In this document: in pieces, positions 8,510-17,629 of the stretch
Layout of the letters: each line of letters opens with the position of its first letter
Position numbering within the stretch: position 1 is the stretch's first letter
From: Ralstonia pickettii
GTDB lineage: Bacteria; Pseudomonadota; Gammaproteobacteria; Burkholderiales; Burkholderiaceae
Assembly: GCF_001699815.1 (NCBI RefSeq)
Contig: NZ_MCGB01000077.1
Coordinates: 1-62,089 of the forward strand
Reading direction: 5' to 3'
DNA: 62,089 nt
The notes under the pieces: model-generated
Databases searched by the model: none
What the model was told of the DNA's origin: nothing
What the model saw: the letters and a program-made list of their open reading frames with translations, nothing else
Translations under genes and position numbers: made by a program

Positions 8510-10348
8510 ATGCGCCGCTTTCCCGCCTCTTCCGAACCGCCTCCGCCGGGGGCTGCCCGCGGCGACTGGCGCACCATCAAGAGCCTGCTGCCGTATCTAC
8601 TGGCCTACAAGTGGCGGGTGGCGCTGGCACTGTCGTTTCTGATCGCGGCCAAGGTGGCAAACCTCGGTGTGCCGATGGTCATGAAGCGGCTGATCGATGC
8701 CATGAACGTGTCGCCGTCCGACCCGCGCGCGCTGCTGGTTGTGCCGGTGGGCATCATCATTGGTTACGGGCTGCTGCGGCTGTCGACGTCGCTGTTCTCG
8801 GAGCTGCGCGAAATCCTGTTCGCGAAGGTCACGGAGAGTTCGGTGCGCACGCTCGCACTGCAGGTGTTCCGCCATCTGCACGCGCTGTCGCTGCGCTTTC
8901 ATCTGGAGCGCCAGACCGGCGGCATGAGCCGCGACATCGAGCGCGGCACACGCGGCATCCAGTCGCTCATCTCGTATTCGCTGTACAGCATCCTGCCGAC
9001 GCTGGTGGAAGTCGGCCTCGTCATCACGTATTTCTTCGTGAAGTACGACGTGTGGTTCGCGCTCATCACGTTTTGCGCGCTGGTCAGCTACATCGTGTTT
9101 ACGGTGACGGTGACGAACTGGCGCACGCACTTCCGCCGCAAGATGAACGAGCTGGATTCGCGCGCCAACCAGAAGGCGATCGATTCGCTGCTGAACTTTG
9201 AAACGGTCAAGTACTTCGGCAACGAAGACTACGAAGCACGTCGCTACGACGAGAACCTGAAGCACTACCGCGCCGCAGCCATCCGCTCGCAGAATTCTTT
9301 GTCGGTGCTGAACTTCGGCCAGCAGCTCATTGTGGCCACGGCGCTCATCCTGATCCTGTATCGCGCCACGCAAGGTGTGGCGGCGGGGCACATGACGCTG
9401 GGCGACCTCGTGCTGGTCAACACGCTGATGCTGCAGATCTACATTCCGCTCAACTTCCTGGGCGTGATCTACCGCGAGCTGAAGCAGGCCGTGACCGACA
9501 TGGACCGCATGTTCAACCTGCTGCAGACCAACCGCGAAGTCGCCGACAAGCCCGACGCTCCGCCGCTGACGGTGCATGCGGGCGAAGTGCGCTTCGCGCA
9601 TGTCGACTTCAGCTACGAAGCCAATCGCCAGATCCTGTTCGATGTGGATTTCACGATTCCGGCCGGCACGACCACCGCCGTCGTTGGGCAGAGCGGCTCG
9701 GGCAAGTCGACCCTGGCGCGCCTGCTGTTCCGCTTCTATGACGTGAAGTCGGGCGCTATCCAGATCGACGGTCAGGACCTGCGCGATGTCACGCAATCGA
9801 GCGTGCGCGCTGCCATCGGCATCGTTCCGCAAGACACGGTGCTCTTCAACGACAGCATCTACTACAACATTGCTTACGGCCGCCCGGATGCGAGCCGCGA
9901 AGAGGTGATTGAAGCCGCCCGCGCGGCGCAGATTCACCACTTTGTCGAATCGCTGCCCGACGGCTACGAGACGCAAGTCGGCGAGCGCGGCCTGAAGCTC
10001 TCCGGCGGCGAGAAGCAGCGTGTGGCGATTGCACGCACCTTGCTCAAGCGCCCGCCGATTCTCGTGTTTGACGAAGCGACGTCTGCGCTCGACTCGCGCA
10101 CCGAGCACGCCATCCAGGAAGAGCTGATGCGCCTGGCGCAGAACCACACCACGCTGGTCGTTGCGCACCGGTTGTCGACCATCGTCCGTGCGCACCAGAT
10201 TCTGGTGATGGAGCACGGTCGCATCATCGAGCGAGGCACGCATGAATCGTTGTTGCGTGCGGAAGGCCGTTACGCGCAGATGTGGCGCATGCAGGCACGC
10301 GAGCCAGAGCGCGTTGCCGAAGAAGCAGAAGACGCCCGAGCAGGTTGA
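8510..10348 (+). CDS. Atm1-type ABC exporter (membrane domain fused to ATPase)
   Basis: Half-size ABC exporter of 612 residues, working as a homodimer in the inner membrane. Six membrane segments occupy about 20-310. The motifs VKYFGNEDYEARRYDE and NFGQQLIVATALILILYRATQG mark the Atm1/ABCB7/HMT1 branch, which moves glutathione-based compounds or metal-glutathione complexes, rather than MsbA. The ATPase has Walker A with Lys399, signature LSGGE at 497-501, Walker B Asp521 and Glu522 and the H-loop (VVAHRLST). The frame also permits a GTG start at 8471; neither start has a clear ribosome-binding site, and the ATG at 8510 is preferred. Confidence 0.88.
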   Translation: MRRFPASSEPPPPGAARGDWRTIKSLLPYLLAYKWRVALALSFLIAAKVANLGVPMVMKRLIDAMNVSPSDPRALLVVPVGIIIGYGLLRLSTSLFSELREILFAKVTESSVRTLALQVFRHLHALSLRFHLERQTGGMSRDIERGTRGIQSLISYSLYSILPTLVEVGLVITYFFVKYDVWFALITFCALVSYIVFTVTVTNWRTHFRRKMNELDSRANQKAIDSLLNFETVKYFGNEDYEARRYDENLKHYRAAAIRSQNSLSVLNFGQQLIVATALILILYRATQGVAAGHMTLGDLVLVNTLMLQIYIPLNFLGVIYRELKQAVTDMDRMFNLLQTNREVADKPDAPPLTVHAGEVRFAHVDFSYEANRQILFDVDFTIPAGTTTAVVGQSGSGKSTLARLLFRFYDVKSGAIQIDGQDLRDVTQSSVRAAIGIVPQDTVLFNDSIYYNIAYGRPDASREEVIEAARAAQIHHFVESLPDGYETQVGERGLKLSGGEKQRVAIARTLLKRPPILVFDEATSALDSRTEHAIQEELMRLAQNHTTLVVAHRLSTIVRAHQILVMEHGRIIERGTHESLLRAEGRYAQMWRMQAREPERVAEEAEDARAG

Positions 10349-10363
10349 GGGAGAGGCAATCCG

Positions 10364-11308
10364 ATGGAACTCAAATGGCTGGAAGACTTCATCAGCCTGG
10401 CCGAGACGCGCAGCTTTTCGCGCTCGGCCGAGCTGCGGCACGTGACGCAGCCGGCGTTTTCGCGGCGCATTCAATCCCTCGAGGCCTGGCTCGGCAATGA
10501 GCTGATCGACCGATCAAGCTACCCAACACGCCTGACGCCCGCCGGAGAGGTCTTCTACGAACAGGCTTTGGCGATGCTCGCCCAGGTGAGTGAGACGCGC
10601 GCACTGATGCGCGGCCAGCGTCCGGCCAGTGCGTCGACGATCGACTTTGCCGTGCCGCATACGCTATCGCTGACGTTCTTCCCCGGCTGGCTCGCGCAGG
10701 TGGAAGAGAAGATCGGCAAGCTGCAATGCAGGCTGCGCGCGCTCAATGTGCACGATGCGGTGATGACGCTGGTGGAGGGCGGCTGCGATCTCGTGATGGT
10801 CTATCACCACGCGCGGCAGATGATCCAGCTCGACCCCACGCGCTACGACATGCTGGTGCTGGGCACCGAGCGGCTTTCGCCGTTCTCCAAGCCCGATGCC
10901 AGCGGGCGGCCGATCTATCGACTCGTTCCCACCGCACGCAAACCCATCGCCTACCTGAGCTATACGCCCAATGCCTTTCTCGGGCGCATGGTGGATGTGC
11001 TGCTGGAAAACTCGCCGGTGGCGCCGCTGCTCGACAAGTGCTACGAAACCGACATGGCCGAGGCGCTCAAGGTGATGGCGCTGGCGGGCCATGGCGTGGC
11101 CTTCCTGCCCGAGAGTGCGGTGCGTGAGGATGTGGCAGCGGGTCGCCTCGTGCGCGCGGAAGGCAAGGGCGGCGGTACGTTGTCGATCGAGATGGAAATC
11201 CGGCTTTACCGTGAGCACCCCCAGAGCGGCGCACACGACCGTCGGCACCCCCAGTCCAAGCGCAAACGCGAGCTGATCGACACGCTGTGGAGCGCGCTGG
11301 CGGGCTGA
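10364..11308 (+). CDS. LysR-family regulator, HypT/YjiE-like
   Basis: 314 residues: an N-terminal winged helix-turn-helix (about 1-60; WLEDFISLAETRSFSRSAE, then VTQPAFSRRIQSLE) and a periplasmic-binding-fold effector domain. The start WLxDFxxLxxxRxFSxxA, the PHTLSLTFFP segment and GHGVAFLPESAV resemble E. coli HypT, the hypochlorite-responsive regulator; this is from memory of the family, not alignment. It starts 15 bases after the exporter gene with GGGAGAGG before the ATG, so it may be co-transcribed with it. It lies 151 bases before gdhA, with a perfect palindrome in the gap that could be its operator. Confidence 0.85.
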   Translation: MELKWLEDFISLAETRSFSRSAELRHVTQPAFSRRIQSLEAWLGNELIDRSSYPTRLTPAGEVFYEQALAMLAQVSETRALMRGQRPASASTIDFAVPHTLSLTFFPGWLAQVEEKIGKLQCRLRALNVHDAVMTLVEGGCDLVMVYHHARQMIQLDPTRYDMLVLGTERLSPFSKPDASGRPIYRLVPTARKPIAYLSYTPNAFLGRMVDVLLENSPVAPLLDKCYETDMAEALKVMALAGHGVAFLPESAVREDVAAGRLVRAEGKGGGTLSIEMEIRLYREHPQSGAHDRRHPQSKRKRELIDTLWSALAG

Positions 11309-11331
11309 ACGGGCCATCGAATTCGTCCCCG

Positions 11332-11356
11332 GGGTTATGCGTTCAATGCATAACCC
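11332..11356. promoter_or_regulatory. Palindromic operator, probable LysR-type box before gdhA
   Basis: GGGTTATGC (11332-11340), 7-base spacer, GCATAACCC (11348-11356): 9-bp perfect arms. The core ATGC-N7-GCAT fits the T-N11-A pattern of LysR-type sites. It lies 16 bases upstream of a possible gdhA -35 and 24 bases after the LysR gene. Confidence 0.65.
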
Positions 11357-11371
11357 GATGTAAAAATGGCA

Positions 11372-11401
11372 TTGGATTTCGTTCCGGGCGGTCCCTAAGC
11401 T
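11372..11401 (+). promoter_or_regulatory. Possible gdhA promoter
   Basis: TTGGAT (11372-11377), 18-base spacing, TAAGCT (11396-11401). The match to sigma-70 consensus is moderate; its position just after the palindrome and 58 bases before the gdhA ATG supports it. Confidence 0.4.
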
Positions 11402-11459
11402 GGCGGGCATTTTGTGGGACTTGAAGGGCCTTACCGAGGCCCAAAAAAGGAAGACAGCC

Positions 11460-12761
11460 ATGTCCAATGTCGCATCTCCGTCGACACTCCAGCACGCCAT
11501 CCCGTCCTATCTGCCGGCCGACAATCTCGGCCCGTGGGGCATCTATCTGCAGCAGGTCGATCGGGTTACCCCCTACCTCGGCTCGCTTGCACGTTGGGTT
11601 GAAACGCTCAAGCGCCCGAAGCGCGCGCTGATCGTCGACGTGCCGATCCAGATGGACGACGGCCGCATCGCCCACTTCGAGGGCTATCGCGTGCAGCACA
11701 ACACGTCGCGCGGCCCGGGCAAGGGCGGCGTGCGTTTCCACCAGGACGTGACGCTGTCGGAAGTGATGGCGTTGTCTGCCTGGATGTCGGTGAAGAATGC
11801 GGCCGTGAATGTGCCGTACGGTGGTGCCAAGGGTGGTATCCGCGTCGACCCGCGCAAGCTGTCTTCCGGCGAACTTGAACGCCTGACGCGCCGCTACACG
11901 AGCGAGATCGGCATCATCATCGGCCCGAACAAGGACATTCCGGCCCCGGACGTGAACACCAACGCGCAGATCATGGCGTGGATGATGGACACGTACTCCA
12001 TGAACGAAGGCTCCACCGCCACTGGCGTGGTGACCGGCAAGCCGATCGCACTGGGCGGCAGCCTGGGCCGTCGCGAAGCCACTGGCCGCGGCGTGTTCGT
12101 GGTCGGCAGCGAAGCCGCACGCAACCTCGGGATCGACGTCAAGGGCGCGCGCGTGGTGGTGCAGGGTTTCGGCAACGTGGGCAGCGTGGCAGCCAAGCTG
12201 TTCCACGACGCTGGTGCCAAGGTCATTGCCGTGCAAGACCACAAGGGCATTGTGTTCAACGGCAACGGCCTGGATGTCGACGCGCTCATCAAGCACGTTG
12301 ACCACAATGGCAGCGTGGCCGGCTTTGCTGCAGAGGCCGTCTCGCAAGACGACTTCTGGGCGCTGGACTGCGAATTCCTGATCCCGGCCGCGCTGGAAGG
12401 CCAGATCACTGCCAAGAACGCGCCTCATATCAAGGCAAAGATTGTCGTGGAAGGTGCAAACGGCCCGACGACGCCCGAGGCGGACGACATCCTGCGCGAC
12501 CGGGGCATCCTGGTCTGCCCGGACGTGATCGCCAACGCTGGCGGCGTAACGGTCAGCTATTTCGAATGGGTGCAGGATTTCTCGAGCTTCTTCTGGACCG
12601 AAGACGAGATCAACCAGCGTCTGGTACGGATCATGCAAGACGCCTTCCGTGGCGTCTGGCAAGTGGCGCAGGACAACAAGGTTACTCTGCGTACGGCGGC
12701 GTTCATCATCGCCTGTACGCGGATTCTGCAGGCCCGCCAAGAGCGCGGTCTGTACCCCTGA
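11460..12761 (+). CDS. gdhA: Glutamate dehydrogenase
   Basis: Interconverts glutamate and 2-oxoglutarate plus ammonia in the cytosol. The 433-residue length is that of the hexameric enzymes. Visible are [11 protein letters not shown], catalytic-region Lys124 in [23 protein letters not shown], and the Rossmann segment [11 protein letters not shown]. The frame extends to 11412, but GGAAG before the ATG at 11460 and the family start (MSNVASPS...) support the later one. Cofactor preference cannot be read with certainty. The next genes are the glutamate/aspartate transporter, so import and catabolism of glutamate are grouped; the LysR gene upstream is the likely regulator. Confidence 0.93.
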   Translation: MSNVASPSTLQHAIPSYLPADNLGPWGIYLQQVDRVTPYLGSLARWVETLKRPKRALIVDVPIQMDDGRIAHFEGYRVQHNTSRGPGKGGVRFHQDVTLSEVMALSAWMSVKNAAVNVPYGGAKGGIRVDPRKLSSGELERLTRRYTSEIGIIIGPNKDIPAPDVNTNAQIMAWMMDTYSMNEGSTATGVVTGKPIALGGSLGRREATGRGVFVVGSEAARNLGIDVKGARVVVQGFGNVGSVAAKLFHDAGAKVIAVQDHKGIVFNGNGLDVDALIKHVDHNGSVAGFAAEAVSQDDFWALDCEFLIPAALEGQITAKNAPHIKAKIVVEGANGPTTPEADDILRDRGILVCPDVIANAGGVTVSYFEWVQDFSSFFWTEDEINQRLVRIMQDAFRGVWQVAQDNKVTLRTAAFIIACTRILQARQERGLYP

Positions 12762-12905
12762 TCGGCAACGCGCTGGTCAATACCGGCGCGGTGCTCCAAC
12801 AGGGTGCTGCACCGGTCTATCGCGTTGCTGCCGATCAGGCGGCCATGCGCGACGGTTGAAGAAAGCCGGTGCTCATGGGGCGAACCATAACGTTCCGGAG
12901 CACCG
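12758..12905 (+). other. Structured intergenic region after gdhA
   Basis: CTGATCGGCAACGCG (12758-12772, overlapping the gdhA stop) pairs with CGCGTTG plus CCGATCAG (12821-12838, one 3-base bulge), enclosing further complementary parts (ACCGG/CCGGT). A second hairpin, CGGTGCTC (12867-12874) and GAGCACCG (12898-12905), follows. Neither is followed by a T-run. Up to gltI (13283) I see no convincing gene; short open frames there lack ribosome-binding sites. Confidence 0.5.
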
Positions 12906-13282
12906 CACCATGAGAAGGGCGATGGCATCAACGTCGTCCTTCCCATCTCAAGTCGGGTTCGTTAAGCGACAGAGAGCGCACATCGGGCGGGCTTTATTTC
13001 CCCTTGTTTTTCCTTAGCAACTGGCGGCCATCCGCTCAAGCAACCGGGCCTGCGTGCCGATGTTGCAGAGCGTTGCCGTGCATGGCGCTGCGCGTCTTGT
13101 CCGGTTTTTCGGAAAAGCACAACGCAAGGTATCCGGTTGCTCGGAAAACGCGGTTGCGGCAGGGTCCGCGCCGGAGGAAAAACTCCGTTGGATTCAACGA
13201 TTTAGTGGCAACACCAATACTGTCGCCAAACGTTTTTTGGTACAGTCCCGTCTTTCTCTTTCATGGTCAAAAGGAGACTTTC

Positions 13283-14191
13283 ATGAACCTCGCCAAGCTG
13301 GCAACCGTGGTTGCTGCCGTTGGTGTCGCCGTTGGTGCGTTCGGCAGCGCTGCCCACGCAGAAGAGCTGACTGGTACGCTCAAGAAGATCAAAGACACCG
13401 GCACCATCACGCTGGGCGTGCGCGATTCGTCGATTCCGTTCAGCTACAACGTCGGCGGTGTCCGCACGATCGGCTATTCGTACGACGTCGCCACCAAGAT
13501 TGCCGAGGACGTGAAGAAGCAGCTCGGCCTGAAGGACCTGAAGGTCAACGAGATCCCGGTCACTTCGCAGAACCGCATCACGCTGCTGCAGAACGGCACC
13601 ATCGATCTGGAGTGCGGTTCGACCACGAACAACCTCGAGCGTCAGAAGCAGGCATCGTTCACGAACACCATCTTCATCATCGGCACGCGCATCATGGTGA
13701 AGAAGGATTCGGGCGTCAAAGATTGGGCAGACCTGAAGGGCAAGAACGTCGTGACCACCGCCGGTACGACTTCGGAACGCCTGCTGCGCAAGATGAACGA
13801 TGAGAAGCAGATGGGCATGAACATCATCAGCACGAAGGACCACGGCCAGTCGTTCCTGACGCTGGAATCGGGCCGCGCTGTTGCGTTCATGATGGACGAC
13901 GCCCTGCTGTACGGCGAGCGCGCCAAGGCCAAGAACCCGGCTGAGTGGGTGGTCGTGGCCAAGCCGCAATCGCGCGAAGCCTACGGCTGTATGGTTCGCA
14001 AGGACGACAAGCCGTTCAAGGCCCTGGCCGACAAGACGATCGCCGGCATGATGAAGGACGGCACGATCAACGCCGAATACAAGAAGTGGTTCGAGCAGCC
14101 GGTTCCGCCCAAGGGCGTGAATATGGAGTTCCCGCTGTCGGACGACATGAAGGCGCTGATCAAGAACCCGAACGACAAGGCTCTTGACTGA
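13283..14191 (+). CDS. gltI: Glutamate/aspartate ABC transporter, periplasmic binding protein
   Basis: 302 residues: signal peptide MNLAKLATVVAAVGVAVGAF ending SAAHA near 26, then a family 3 solute-binding fold (GTITLGVRDSSIPFSY; IPVTSQNRITLLQNGTIDLECGSTTN, with the Arg and Gly-Thr-Asp that hold the amino acid carboxylates). AAGGAG lies 7 bases before the ATG. It delivers glutamate or aspartate to GltJK. A terminator-like hairpin separates it from gltJ, consistent with higher expression of the binding protein. The frame extends upstream to 13004 but without signal-peptide or family similarity. Confidence 0.93.
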   Translation: MNLAKLATVVAAVGVAVGAFGSAAHAEELTGTLKKIKDTGTITLGVRDSSIPFSYNVGGVRTIGYSYDVATKIAEDVKKQLGLKDLKVNEIPVTSQNRITLLQNGTIDLECGSTTNNLERQKQASFTNTIFIIGTRIMVKKDSGVKDWADLKGKNVVTTAGTTSERLLRKMNDEKQMGMNIISTKDHGQSFLTLESGRAVAFMMDDALLYGERAKAKNPAEWVVVAKPQSREAYGCMVRKDDKPFKALADKTIAGMMKDGTINAEYKKWFEQPVPPKGVNMEFPLSDDMKALIKNPNDKALD

Positions 14192-14226
14192 TCGGCTCCC
14201 TCAACGGGCCTGATACAAGCGTCACC

Positions 14227-14279
14227 GAAACGGAAGGCAAAGGCCGGTTAACAGGTCTTCTCCCTTCCGTTTCTTTTTG
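14227..14279 (+). terminator. Terminator/attenuator between gltI and gltJ
   Basis: Perfect 11-bp arms GAAACGGAAGG (14227-14237) and CCTTCCGTTTC (14263-14273) with a 25-base loop, followed by TTTTT (14274-14278). Read-through is needed for gltJKL unless they have another promoter, so it probably sets the binding protein to permease ratio. Confidence 0.75.
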
Positions 14280-14290
14280 AGGGAACCATC

Positions 14291-15019
14291 ATGAATTACC
14301 ACTGGAACTGGGGCGTCTTCTTTACGGAAGCCGCCCAGAATCAGACCTATCTGGACTGGCTGCTGGCGGGGTTGAAGACCACCGTCGTGCTCGGCCTGTC
14401 TTCCTGGATCATCGCGCTCGTCATCGGCTCCGTGCTGGGCGTGCTGCGTACGGTGCCGAACAAGTGGCTGTCGGGCCTTGCCGCAGCGTACGTGGAAGTG
14501 TTCCGCAACATTCCGCTGATCGTGCAGCTCTTCATCTGGTACTTCGTCATGCCAGAACTCGTGCCGGGCGGCGACTACATTAAACAGATGAACCCCGCCA
14601 CGGCGATGTTCCTGTCCGCGATGCTGTGCCTCGGTACCTTTACCGCGGCGCGTGTGTGCGAACAGGTGCGCTCGGGTATCAATTCGCTGCCGCGCGGCCA
14701 GCGCAACGCAGGCCTGGCGATGGGCTTCACGCTTGCACAGACGTATCGCTACGTGATGTTGCCGATGTCGTTCCGCATCATCGTGCCGCCGCTTACGTCG
14801 GAGTTTCTGAATATCTTCAAGAACTCTGCCGTGGCCTCGACGATCGGCTTGCTTGAGCTTGCCGCACAAGGCCGCCAGTTGGTCGACTACACCGCACAGC
14901 CGTACGAATCGTTCATCGCCGTGACGCTGATGTACATGCTGATCAACCTGACCGTTATGGGCCTCATGCGCTGGGTGGAAGCACGTTCCCGGCTGCCTGG
15001 CTTTATCGGTGGCAAGTAA
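14291..15019 (+). CDS. gltJ: Glutamate/aspartate ABC transporter permease GltJ
   Basis: 242-residue inner membrane permease of the HisMQ/GlnP family with about five hydrophobic segments. The family start ([11 protein letters not shown]), the [14 protein letters not shown] segment and the EAA-loop region ([24 protein letters not shown]) that docks the GltL ATPase are all present. GAGGGAACC before the ATG is the ribosome-binding site. First gene after the gltI attenuator and 17 bases before gltK. Confidence 0.92.
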   Translation: MNYHWNWGVFFTEAAQNQTYLDWLLAGLKTTVVLGLSSWIIALVIGSVLGVLRTVPNKWLSGLAAAYVEVFRNIPLIVQLFIWYFVMPELVPGGDYIKQMNPATAMFLSAMLCLGTFTAARVCEQVRSGINSLPRGQRNAGLAMGFTLAQTYRYVMLPMSFRIIVPPLTSEFLNIFKNSAVASTIGLLELAAQGRQLVDYTAQPYESFIAVTLMYMLINLTVMGLMRWVEARSRLPGFIGGK

Positions 15020-15036
15020 TCGGGCGAGGACTCTTC

Positions 15037-15720
15037 ATGGCTTATCAATTCGATTTCTCGTCCATCAACGTCGACAACATGCGCGTGCTCGGCGAGGGCA
15101 TGCTCCTTTCGCTCGAGATCACAGGCACGGCCATCCTGGTCGGCATCGTGTGGGGCACGCTGCTGGCGATGATGCGCCTGTCGGGCATCAAGCCGCTGCA
15201 GGTGTTCGGGCAGGCGTACGTGAACCTCTTCCGGTCCATCCCGCTGGTGATGGTGCTGCTGTGGTTCTTCCTGATCGTGCCGCAGGTACTGCAGAAAATC
15301 TTCAACCTGTCGCCGGCCACCGACATGCGCATGACGTCCGCGCTGGTCGCCTTCGCGCTGTTTGAAGCGGCGTATTACTCGGAGATCATCCGCGCCGGTA
15401 TCCAGAGCGTCTCGCGCGGGCAGATGTTCGCCGCCTACGCGATGGGTATGACGTACGGCCAGGCCATGCGCCTGGTGATCCTGCCGCAGGCATTCCGCAA
15501 CATGATTCCGTTGCTGCTCACCCAGGCCATCGTCCTGTTCCAGGATACGTCGCTGGTGTATGTGAGCGCGCTGTCGGACTTCTTTACGCAGGCATACAAC
15601 ATCGGTGAGCGCGACGGCCGTATCGTCGAGCTGCTGCTGTTTGCCGGCTTGTGCTATTTCGTGATCTGCTTCGGCGCCTCCGTGCTGGTGAAGCGACTTC
15701 AGAAGAAGGTGACCCAATGA
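15037..15720 (+). CDS. gltK: Glutamate/aspartate ABC transporter permease GltK
   Basis: 227-residue second permease subunit, pairing with GltJ to form the channel. It shows [21 protein letters not shown] and the EAA loop [20 protein letters not shown]. Start [10 protein letters not shown] with GGCGAGGA upstream. Its stop overlaps the gltL start as ATGA (15717-15720), so translation of permease and ATPase is coupled. Confidence 0.92.
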   Translation: MAYQFDFSSINVDNMRVLGEGMLLSLEITGTAILVGIVWGTLLAMMRLSGIKPLQVFGQAYVNLFRSIPLVMVLLWFFLIVPQVLQKIFNLSPATDMRMTSALVAFALFEAAYYSEIIRAGIQSVSRGQMFAAYAMGMTYGQAMRLVILPQAFRNMIPLLLTQAIVLFQDTSLVYVSALSDFFTQAYNIGERDGRIVELLLFAGLCYFVICFGASVLVKRLQKKVTQ

Positions 15721-16451
15721 TCGAGATCAAGAACGTTTCCAAGTGGTACGGCAGCTTCCAGGTGCTGACCGACTGCACCACCAGCGTGAAGAAGAGCGAG
15801 GTGGTGGTGGTGTGCGGCCCGTCGGGTTCCGGCAAGTCCACGCTGATCAAGACCGTCAACGCGCTGGAGCCGTTCCAGAAGGGCGAAATCTTCGTCGACG
15901 GCACTTCGGTCGGCGCCAAGGGCACCAACCTGCCGAAGCTGCGTTCGCGCGTGGGCATGGTGTTCCAGAACTTCGAGCTGTTTCCGCACCTCTCGATTAC
16001 CGAGAACCTGACGATTGCACAGCAGAAGGTGCTGGGCCGCTCGAAAGAAGAGGCCATGGCCAAGGGCCTGAAGTATCTGGATCGCGTGGGTCTGAAGGCG
16101 CACGCTGCCAAGTACCCGGGCCAGCTGTCGGGCGGTCAGCAGCAGCGGGTGGCAATCGCCCGTGCGCTGTCGATGGACCCGATCTGCATGCTGTTCGACG
16201 AGCCGACCTCCGCGCTGGACCCGGAAATGGTCAATGAAGTGCTCGACGTGATGGTGGAGCTGGCCAAGGAAGGCATGACCATGATGTGCGTGACCCACGA
16301 AATGGGCTTCGCTCGCAAGGTCGCCAATCGCGTGATCTTCATGGACCAGGGCCGCATCGTTGAAGACTGCGAGAAGGAAGAGTTCTTCGGCAACATCGAC
16401 GCGCGTTCCGATCGCGCCAAGCAGTTCCTGTCGAAGATCCTGTCGCACTGA
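15717..16451 (+). CDS. gltL: Glutamate/aspartate ABC transporter ATP-binding protein
   Basis: 244-residue ATPase that powers GltIJK import. Walker [10 protein letters not shown] with Lys40, Q-loop ([12 protein letters not shown]), signature [15 protein letters not shown], Walker [15 protein letters not shown], switch His in VTHEMGFAR. The ATG at 15717 overlaps the gltK stop by four bases; the frame is open further upstream but would run inside gltK. Last gene of the operon, followed by a large palindromic repeat and a strong bidirectional terminator. Confidence 0.94.
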   Translation: MIEIKNVSKWYGSFQVLTDCTTSVKKSEVVVVCGPSGSGKSTLIKTVNALEPFQKGEIFVDGTSVGAKGTNLPKLRSRVGMVFQNFELFPHLSITENLTIAQQKVLGRSKEEAMAKGLKYLDRVGLKAHAAKYPGQLSGGQQQRVAIARALSMDPICMLFDEPTSALDPEMVNEVLDVMVELAKEGMTMMCVTHEMGFARKVANRVIFMDQGRIVEDCEKEEFFGNIDARSDRAKQFLSKILSH

Positions 16452-16452
16452 A

Positions 16453-16572
16453 AATCGCTTCACGATCCTACTGCGCGACCCGATCTTGGCCCTGCGATGC
16501 TCGCCGTACCCATGTACGGCTGCGCTTCTCGGACCAACCTCGGGCCGCTCGCTACGGATTGTGAACCGATTT
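16453..16572. repeat. Large imperfect palindromic repeat, copy 1
   Basis: About 120 bases forming one imperfect palindrome. Outer arms AAATCGCTTCACGATCC (16453 on) match GGATTGTGAACCGATTT (16556-16572) with three mismatches. The middle arms share CTACTGCGCG...CCCGA against TCGGGCCGCTCGCTACGG. The centre is CCGTAC-CCAT-GTACGG (16505-16518 region). A shorter relative lies at 31441-31480. It resembles a dispersed REP-type intergenic repeat. Confidence 0.7.
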
Positions 16573-16590
16573 AAGCGCCGGGTTGGAGGC

Positions 16591-16626
16591 AACAAAAAGC
16601 CGCTCTTTCAGGAGCGGCTTTTTGTT
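16591..16626. terminator. Bidirectional intrinsic terminator
   Basis: AACAAAAAGCCGCTC (16591-16605) pairs with GAGCGGCTTTTTGTT (16612-16626) around a 6-base loop. It lies between convergent gltL and the amidotransferase gene and has A- and T-runs on both sides. Confidence 0.92.
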
Positions 16627-16640
16627 GGGCGATGATCATG

Positions 16641-17471
16641 TCAGGTGCAAGCCGTATTGGCCGCGTTGGCGATCTGCACGGCTTCCGGAATCGGCACCTT
16701 GGTCGCCATCGTGGCTTGGCCCGATTCGAACATCAGCAGCTCGCCCGGCGCGAATTGCGTCCAGACTTCGTTGTCGGTGAGCGGTGCGGTGGCGATGACA
16801 GCCACGCGATCGGCGGGCGTGGTGTATTTGGCGAAGTCGATCGTCATGTCGGCGTCGATCAAATGCGCCGTCGAGAACGGCCACTGCCGCACGATGTAAT
16901 ACAGCCGCGTTGAGCAATGCGCGAACTGCGCCTGCCCGTTGCAGAGCAAGAAATTGAACACACCGTAGCGGGTGATTTCCTTGGTGATGTCGGACAGCGC
17001 GTAGAACAGCTCGTTAAGCGGTGGCTGCGACCCCGGAAAGCGCTTGCGCAGCGCCTGCATGATGAAACAGAAGGCGAGTTCGCTGTCGGTATCGCCCACG
17101 GGCTGGTAGACGCCCGAGAGAAACGGCGAGAAGTTCTTCAGGTCGCCGTTGTGCGCAAAGATCCAATGCCGGCCCCACAGCTCCCGCATGAACGGGTGGC
17201 AGTTTTCCAGCCGCACCGTGCCCTGCGTCGCCTTGCGGATGTGCGAGATGACGTTCTTGGACTTGATCGGGTAGCGCTTGACCAGTTCCGCCACCGGCGA
17301 GGTGCCGGCCGACTGATTGTCGATGAACAGGCGGCAGGCCTTGTCTTCGAAGAAGGCGACGCCAAAGCCGTCGGCATGGTGGTCGGTGACGCCACCGCGC
17401 GCGGCGAACCCGGTGAACGAGAACGTCACATCGGTCGGTTCGGCGCAGTTCATGCCCAGCAGCTGGCACAT
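16641..17471 (-). CDS. Class II glutamine amidotransferase (YafJ-like)
   Basis: 276 residues. After removal of Met the N-terminal residue is Cys2 (MCQLLGMNC), the Ntn nucleophile that hydrolyses glutamine. GGVTDHHADGFGVAFF, RKATQG and FAHNGDLKNF (oxyanion and glutamine-binding parts) fit the YafJ/DUG3-like single-domain group. No synthase domain is attached, so the ammonia acceptor or actual substrate is unknown. The frame continues upstream to 17615, but only the ATG at 17471 puts Cys at position 2. Gene ends at the shared terminator. Confidence 0.88.
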   Translation of the reverse strand: MCQLLGMNCAEPTDVTFSFTGFAARGGVTDHHADGFGVAFFEDKACRLFIDNQSAGTSPVAELVKRYPIKSKNVISHIRKATQGTVRLENCHPFMRELWGRHWIFAHNGDLKNFSPFLSGVYQPVGDTDSELAFCFIMQALRKRFPGSQPPLNELFYALSDITKEITRYGVFNFLLCNGQAQFAHCSTRLYYIVRQWPFSTAHLIDADMTIDFAKYTTPADRVAVIATAPLTDNEVWTQFAPGELLMFESGQATMATKVPIPEAVQIANAANTACT

Positions 17472-17629
17472 GGTAGGGGAAAAGTCGGATGCAATAAAAT
17501 AACCATTATCCTGCCGGCTGCCGGGGGTGCCAAGCGCCTTCGTCTTCACGGCGCCGCGCCCCGCTGCCGGGCGTTGCGCACATGCCGCACACCATCGCCC
17601 CCAGATTGCCCACACCGGACGTCATCCCC

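Noticed and set aside
8418-8642. Small open frame near the divergent thioesterase/exporter promoters.
   Set aside because: Out of frame with the exporter, low-information product, no ribosome-binding site.
12566-13017. Two overlapping open frames running from gdhA into the gap before gltI.
   Set aside because: Most of their length is gdhA in the wrong frame; no ribosome-binding site and no recognisable product in the intergenic part.
13221-13246. TGTCGC...TACAGT as the gltI promoter.
   Set aside because: Spacing is 14 bases and the -35 match is poor; a promoter probably lies in this gap but I cannot place it.
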